A stretch of DNA of 23,710 nt from the IMG/VR virus record IMGVR_UViG_3300034196_000042, positions 1 through 23,710 of that record; one strand, given 5' to 3'. Position numbers and translations under genes: made by a program. The notes beneath the pieces were generated by a model. It was not told the DNA's origin and ran no database searches. It worked only from the letters and a program-made list of their open reading frames with translations. This DNA is from a virus. Positions 19,299 through 23,710 of the stretch are shown here, piece by piece; position 1 is the first letter of the stretch, and every line of letters starts with the position of its first letter.

Positions 19299-21342
19299 GC
19301 AACACCAGTTCAGCAACCTGGTCGCGGTTGCTGAGGCTGTCAGACGAGCCACGATCAACCTCATCCCTCCCGCCGACATCCTCCCGAGTGTCTGGGCAGA
19401 GCGCAACGTGCGCATCCCGGTAGGCAATGCCAAGCCAGGCCCGATCCGGTTTGATAATGCCCCGCCGCAGCGCGGGATGATCGATGTCATCAAGGAGCCC
19501 GGGATCCGCCGCGTCTCCTACAAGCTGGCCGCTCAGCTTGGCAAGACCACCATCCAGCAGTGCATAACCGGATTTCATATCGAGCATGAGCCTAAGTCGC
19601 AGATCTTCGCCCAGCCATCGCAAGGCGATATCCAGACCTTTCAGGAGACCAAGCTGCGCCCGATGCTGGAAGCCAACCCGCAGATCTCCAACAAGATGGC
19701 GAAGCAGCGGGGGAGGGAAGGGGTCAACAACAGCAGAATGATCTCCTACATCGGCGGCTGGCTGATGTTCTGCTGGTCAGGTTCCCCTAAAACCGCCCGT
19801 GGTCGCTCGGCGCCGGTGATCCACCAAGACGAGATCGACGGCTATGATCCGTTGCCAGAGGGTGACTTTGGCGAACTGCTGGCCCAGCGGGCGGCCTCCT
19901 TCGGTGATGAAGCGCTACGCACCGAGTCCAGCACCCCGACCATTGAAGGCTCAAGCCGGATCGCCATCGCCTACGAAGAGGGGGATCAGCGCCGCTACTA
20001 TGTACCGTGTCCGCACTGTGGCCACGCCCAGGTATTGAAGTGGGAAAACGTCACCTGGCAGGGGCGCGCCTCGGTTGATATCGATGATGCAGAGGAAGAT
20101 CTCGGCAAGGAACACCTGCCGGAAACCGCTGGCTACGCCTGCGAAGGGTGCGGAGTGATATGGAGCGATGGCGAGCGCATCGCCGCGATCCGTGAGGCTG
20201 AGAAGCACGGAGGAGGCTGGCGGGCGGCGAAACCGTTCCGGGGCCACGCCTCCTTCCATGCCCCTGAGATGCTGTCTACCTTCCGGCGCCTGCGCGATAT
20301 CGTCCAGTCCTACCTCGACAAGCTGGCCGTGGCTGACATGCAATCCTTCGTCAACGTGTCGCTGGCAGAGGTGTATGCCGAGAAGGGCGAGAAAGCCGAC
20401 CCGTCCAGCCTGCAACTGCGATCAGAAGAGTACCGCGCAGATGTTCCGATGGGGGGGCTGTATCTCACCGCCGGGATCGATATGCAAATGGACCGCCTCG
20501 AGTGCGAGGTGGTGGCGTGGGGTGTGGCAGAGGAAAGCTGGTCTGTCGCCTACTACGTGCTGTGGGGGGATCCGCTGGAGCAGGACGTCTGGGACGATCT
20601 GGATGATGTGCTGGCCGGCACCTACCAGCACGAAAGCGGGGCGGTCATGTCGATCAGCTCTGCGGTGCTCGACACCGGCGGCACAAAGAAGCAGGGACAG
20701 AGCTACACCCAGGCGGCCTATGACTACGCCAAGGGCAAGACAGGCCGGCGCCTGTTCGCCGGTAAGGGGGTTGGTGGCTGGGGCCGTCCGATAGTTGAGA
20801 AGCCACAGCGCAAGCAATCAGGCAAGAAGGCGCGCAAGGTTGACCTGTTCCTGGTCGGGGTGGATGAGGCGAAGCTGGTGGTCATGCGCCGTCTGGCTGC
20901 CACCGTTGGCGCGGATACCCGCACCAGCGGCCCTGGCTACTGCCACACCCCCAGCGATCGGGATGCTGAGTGGTACCGCCAGCTCACTGCCGAGAAGCTG
21001 CTCACCCACTACGTCAAGGGGCAAGCGGTCAGGACATGGACCAAGCCTGATCGGGCCCGCAATGAGGCGCTTGACTGCCGGGTGTATGCCTATGCCGCGC
21101 TCAAGATCATGAACCCGTCATTCAAGCGGCTGGCCGAGCGGCTCGCCAATCCTGATGATACGGTAGCCACCAAGAAACCCACCTCCAAGCGGCCGCCGCA
21201 GGGTGGTCACATCAAGCCGGAAGGGGGGAAGGAAATCCCCCAAGAGGAAGCGAAACCCCCACAAACCCAGACTAAACCCACGATCAAGCGCTCCAAATCC
21301 GTCGCGGGGCGCAATAAAGGCGGATGGGTGAGGAGCTGGTGA
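19291..21342 (+). CDS. Terminase large subunit, GpA family
   Basis: A 683-aa packaging motor and cos endonuclease. It begins MTKQHQFSNLVAVAEAVRRA. Residues 70-90 (IRRVSYKLAAQLGKTT) form the Walker A-like loop (79-87), and 176-182 (VIHQDEID) the Walker B with D180 and E181. A zinc ribbon follows: C240-x2-C243 and C284-x2-C287. The RNase H-like nuclease half begins around 400 (YLTAGIDMQMDRLECEVVAW). The length is near lambda gpA (641 aa) with a basic, Pro/Lys-rich tail. The frame is open 108 bases further left, but that part is a shadow of the Nu1 gene; the ATG at 19291 fits the family. Confidence 0.95.
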   Translation: MTKQHQFSNLVAVAEAVRRATINLIPPADILPSVWAERNVRIPVGNAKPGPIRFDNAPPQRGMIDVIKEPGIRRVSYKLAAQLGKTTIQQCITGFHIEHEPKSQIFAQPSQGDIQTFQETKLRPMLEANPQISNKMAKQRGREGVNNSRMISYIGGWLMFCWSGSPKTARGRSAPVIHQDEIDGYDPLPEGDFGELLAQRAASFGDEALRTESSTPTIEGSSRIAIAYEEGDQRRYYVPCPHCGHAQVLKWENVTWQGRASVDIDDAEEDLGKEHLPETAGYACEGCGVIWSDGERIAAIREAEKHGGGWRAAKPFRGHASFHAPEMLSTFRRLRDIVQSYLDKLAVADMQSFVNVSLAEVYAEKGEKADPSSLQLRSEEYRADVPMGGLYLTAGIDMQMDRLECEVVAWGVAEESWSVAYYVLWGDPLEQDVWDDLDDVLAGTYQHESGAVMSISSAVLDTGGTKKQGQSYTQAAYDYAKGKTGRRLFAGKGVGGWGRPIVEKPQRKQSGKKARKVDLFLVGVDEAKLVVMRRLAATVGADTRTSGPGYCHTPSDRDAEWYRQLTAEKLLTHYVKGQAVRTWTKPDRARNEALDCRVYAYAALKIMNPSFKRLAERLANPDDTVATKKPTSKRPPQGGHIKPEGGKEIPQEEAKPPQTQTKPTIKRSKSVAGRNKGGWVRSW

Positions 21343-21881
21343 GCTGCAATTTTCCTGCAAAAATCGGAGCCGGGTTAACGTTTAACCTGTTGCTGACATT
21401 GACCGCATACCCTGCCCCTGCATGGGGCATCTCTGTTTATCTGCGCGGGCCATCATCGATCAGCATGACGGCGGCCGCAGAGGGATCTCAACACCGCTTT
21501 CGCAAACCATCCGGCGAGACCGCCAACTGGGCCGCCGGTGATTACTGGTACACCCTGCGAGCGGTAGACGCTGCCACCGGCGACATGGTCGAGGTGGAGA
21601 GCGGACAAGTCACCATCACCCCAGATCTGGTAAACGCTGCCGACGGATTTGATGGTCGAACACCAAACCAGATCGCCCTCGATGCCATCGAGGCGGTGAT
21701 CGCCCAGCGGGCCACCCTGGATCAGGAGCGGTACCGCATCAACAACCGCGAACTCTATCGCACCTCCATTCCTGACCTGCTCAAGCTGCGCGACCACTAC
21801 GTTCGACTGGTCAAGCGTGAGCAGGACATCGCCTGCGGCCGTAACCCGTTCGGCAACACCGTCAGAGTGAGGCTTCGCTGA
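21324..21881 (+). CDS. Head-tail joining-position protein, 185 aa
   Basis: The first ~95 residues look like a beta-sandwich: GAGLTFNLLLTLTAYPAPAW, YLRGPSS, WAAGDYWYTLRAVDAATGDM, VEVESGQVTITPDL. The last ~75 are helical: GFDGRTPNQIALDAIEAVIA, AQRATLDQERYRINNRELYR, then PDLLKLRDHYVRLVKREQ. I know this pairing from other phages, where it sits, as here, between terminase and portal at the place of lambda gpW. A connector or completion role is likely but not shown. The ATG at 21324 overlaps the terminase end; a GTG at 21339, after AGGAG, is an alternative start. The stop overlaps the portal ATG by one base. Confidence 0.75.
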   Translation: MGEELVSCNFPAKIGAGLTFNLLLTLTAYPAPAWGISVYLRGPSSISMTAAAEGSQHRFRKPSGETANWAAGDYWYTLRAVDAATGDMVEVESGQVTITPDLVNAADGFDGRTPNQIALDAIEAVIAQRATLDQERYRINNRELYRTSIPDLLKLRDHYVRLVKREQDIACGRNPFGNTVRVRLR

Positions 21882-23443
21882 TGACCACCATGGTTTTCAA
21901 ATGGCAGCAGCGGCTGATGGAGCAACAAGCCGCCGAAGCGCCGACAAAGCGCCACTTTATGCGCAACCGCACCGGCGCCCGCATGTTTGCCGCCGCCAGG
22001 CAAGATCGACTCGGTACCGCATGGGGTGGCACCCCGCTCACCGCCGATGAAATTGTTGATCGCAATCAGGTTGTGCTGGTGGCCCGCTCCCGAGAGCAGT
22101 CAGCCAACAACGATTACGGCCGCTCGTTCCTGCGGATGTGCCGCCAAAACATCGTCGGCCCGAAAGGGGTGATGCTGCAGGCCCAGAGCATGACAGCGCG
22201 CGGCAAGCTCGATAACGCCGCCAACCAGGCGATCGAAGATAGCTGGCTGGAGTGGGGCAAGCGCAAGAACTGCGATGTGACCGGTCGCCGCTCATGGCGC
22301 GCCATTCAGAACAACTGCATCACCAGCGCAGCCAAAGATGGCGAGTTCATGGTGCGGTTGGTGTTTGGCGCAGATGGTGGCCCGTGGGGCTTTGCCCTGC
22401 AAGTGTTGGATCCGCAACGTTGCCCAATAGACCTGAACGACCAGCGGCCGCGCACTGGCGCCTTCATCCGGCAAGGGATTGAGTTCAACCGCTACGGCCG
22501 CCCGCTGGCCTACTACTTCACCAGCACCGATGAGAAAGAGGCCGACTACCACTGGGGCGGCAAGCACTACGTGCGGATCCCTGCGGAAGAGATTATTCAC
22601 GGCTTTCTCGAGGACATGGTGGGCCAGAAGCGTGGCCTGCCGTGGATGGCGACCGCCCTGTTCCGCATGCGCCAGCTCGGCGCCATGGAAGAGGCGGCCA
22701 TCATCAAGGCCCGCACCGGCGCCAACCAGATGGGTTTTATCGAGTGGGATGTGGATTCCGGCCCTGAATCTGAAGAAGGCGACGAGCTAACCATCGACAG
22801 CGAGCCTGGCGAATGGAGAGTGCTGCCGTCCGGTGCCCGCGTCAAAGAGAGCAATCCGCAATATCCAACAGGTGAATACGCCCCCTTCTACAAGCAAGCC
22901 CTGCGCGGCATGGCCGCCGGTTTCGGGGTGCTTTACAACAACCTTGCCAGCGATCTGGAAGGGGTCAACTTCTCCAGCATCCGGCAGGGTACCCTCGATG
23001 AGCGGGAGCACTGGAAGGATCTGCAGGAGTGGCTGATCGAAAGCCTGATCGAACCGGTGTTCGAGGCATGGCTGCCCCGGGTGCTGCTGGCTGGCTTGAT
23101 CAAGGTTAAAGGCAAGCCGTTGCCCGCCGAGCGCATCGATCAGTATCGGGTGGTGGAGTGGCAAGCCCGACGCTGGCAGTGGATCGACCCGCGCGCCGAT
23201 GTGAACTCCGCCGTCGAGGCAAAGAACAACATGCTGACCAGCCCGGGCAAGATTATCCGCGAGCAGGGTCAAGACCCGCAAACCGTCTGGCAAGAGTCGG
23301 CCCGCGATGTCGCCGCGATGATCGAGGCCTACAAATCGGAAGGGATCGACGAAGCCACCGCCAAAGAACTGGTATTGCTCTCCATGGGCAGGCCACAACC
23401 GAAAGTTGCACCAACGCCATCAACTGATAAGGCCGAAGCATGA
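21881..23443 (+). CDS. Portal protein, lambda gpB family
   Basis: A 520-aa portal, near the length of lambda gpB (533 aa). Blocks typical of the family: LVARSREQSANNDYGRSFLR near residues 66-85, NIVGPKGVMLQAQ (about 90-102), DGEFMVRLVFG (about 150), LQVLDPQRCP, and EYAPFYKQALRGMAAGFGVL then YNNLASDLEGVNFSSIRQG (about 325-370). The portal ring sits at one capsid vertex, docks the terminase, conducts the DNA and seeds head assembly. It overlaps the upstream gene by one base and the prohead protease by ATGA. Confidence 0.96.
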   Translation: MTTMVFKWQQRLMEQQAAEAPTKRHFMRNRTGARMFAAARQDRLGTAWGGTPLTADEIVDRNQVVLVARSREQSANNDYGRSFLRMCRQNIVGPKGVMLQAQSMTARGKLDNAANQAIEDSWLEWGKRKNCDVTGRRSWRAIQNNCITSAAKDGEFMVRLVFGADGGPWGFALQVLDPQRCPIDLNDQRPRTGAFIRQGIEFNRYGRPLAYYFTSTDEKEADYHWGGKHYVRIPAEEIIHGFLEDMVGQKRGLPWMATALFRMRQLGAMEEAAIIKARTGANQMGFIEWDVDSGPESEEGDELTIDSEPGEWRVLPSGARVKESNPQYPTGEYAPFYKQALRGMAAGFGVLYNNLASDLEGVNFSSIRQGTLDEREHWKDLQEWLIESLIEPVFEAWLPRVLLAGLIKVKGKPLPAERIDQYRVVEWQARRWQWIDPRADVNSAVEAKNNMLTSPGKIIREQGQDPQTVWQESARDVAAMIEAYKSEGIDEATAKELVLLSMGRPQPKVAPTPSTDKAEA

Positions 23444-23710
23444 AAACAGCACAAGAGCGCATGGCCCAGCGCCTGAAAGAGATTCAAAGCCGTGGCGCCT
23501 TATACCGCGAAGCAACCGTGGTCAGCATCGACAAGGAAGCGCGCACCGTTGAACTGTCTTTCAGCAGCGAAACAGAAGGTGTTGAGCGCTGGTTTGGTAT
23601 CGAGATCCTTGGTCACGAAGCTGGCGAATGCGACCTGACCCGCCTTAACAACAAGGCCCCGCTGCTCTGGATGCACGACTTGGACGATCAGCGTGGGGTA
23701 ATCGAGCAGG
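23440..23710 (+). CDS. Prohead protease, N-terminal part (cut by right edge)
   Basis: Ninety codons are visible, starting MKTAQERMAQRLKEIQSRGA. The stretch YREATVVSIDKEARTVELSF followed by SSETEGVERWFGIEILGHE and LNNKAPLLWMHDLDDQRGVI is the N-terminal half of an HK97-type/S78-like prohead protease, with the conserved His in WMHD as the likely catalytic one. These enzymes trim the scaffold or capsid during head maturation. In many relatives the protease continues into a fused major capsid protein; the window ends too soon to say. The ATG overlaps the portal stop. Confidence 0.88.
   Translation, partial: MKTAQERMAQRLKEIQSRGALYREATVVSIDKEARTVELSFSSETEGVERWFGIEILGHEAGECDLTRLNNKAPLLWMHDLDDQRGVIEQ

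Noticed and set aside
1-23710. tRNA genes, rRNA, CRISPR arrays, insertion sequences
   Set aside because: I looked for cloverleaf patterns, regularly spaced repeats and transposase frames and saw none.

Overview
The window holds the left end of an integrated temperate phage in a gammaproteobacterium. The first 302 bases are the 5' end of a host exonuclease I gene (sbcB, minus strand). From the integrase onward, everything I can read is phage. High GC content, the sbcB sequence and the mixture of phage families suggest Aeromonas or a close relative; that is an inference from style, not proven. The genome architecture is lambdoid: divergent repressor/Cro region, an O/P-like replication pair with iterons inside the O-like gene, a lysis cassette, a cos-like spacer, then Nu1/GpA-type terminase, a connector-position protein, lambda-family portal and a prohead protease that runs off the right edge.

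Layout. 303-485: integrase upstream region with short direct repeats. 486-1673: tyrosine integrase. 1620-7357 (minus): a tightly packed early-left operon of twelve genes, mostly joined by ATGA overlaps. From promoter to end it encodes a DUF4406 protein, an Nmad5 protein, an unknown, an MT-A70 adenine methyltransferase, several small proteins, a DUF3850 fusion, a NUMOD1-like protein, a Cys-motif protein, SSB and an AlpA-type regulator. 7452-7478: an intrinsic terminator facing leftward. 7538-10491 (minus): the lysogeny side, with a CI/LexA-type repressor, an unknown 142-aa protein and a 530-aa membrane-anchored DUF4041/GIY-YIG nuclease. 10579-17022 (plus): Cro, CII-type protein, replication genes, KilAC antirepressor, exonuclease, DUF968/HNH protein, RusA and a Mor-like activator. 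17013-18638 (plus): two holin candidates, endolysin, and nested Rz/Rz1 spanins. 18639-18776: probable cos region. 18777-23710 (plus): packaging and head genes.

How it fits together. I find five matches to one 20-bp palindromic pattern (NAGTT-N10-AACYN, the central one degraded). Three are spaced 22-24 bp between the repressor and cro, and two lie at the head of the left operon. They overlap two promoter-like elements with the same 17-bp spacer and nearly the same -10 region. This looks like a complete OR/OL switch. The repressor, the 142-aa gene and the DUF4041/GIY-YIG gene point the same way and end at the only clear terminator, so the nuclease is probably made in the lysogen as a prophage-carried defence. 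The left operon combines several nucleotide- or base-modification-associated families and is the second most interesting part. The late genes appear to be switched on by a Mor-type activator rather than a lambda Q-type antiterminator.
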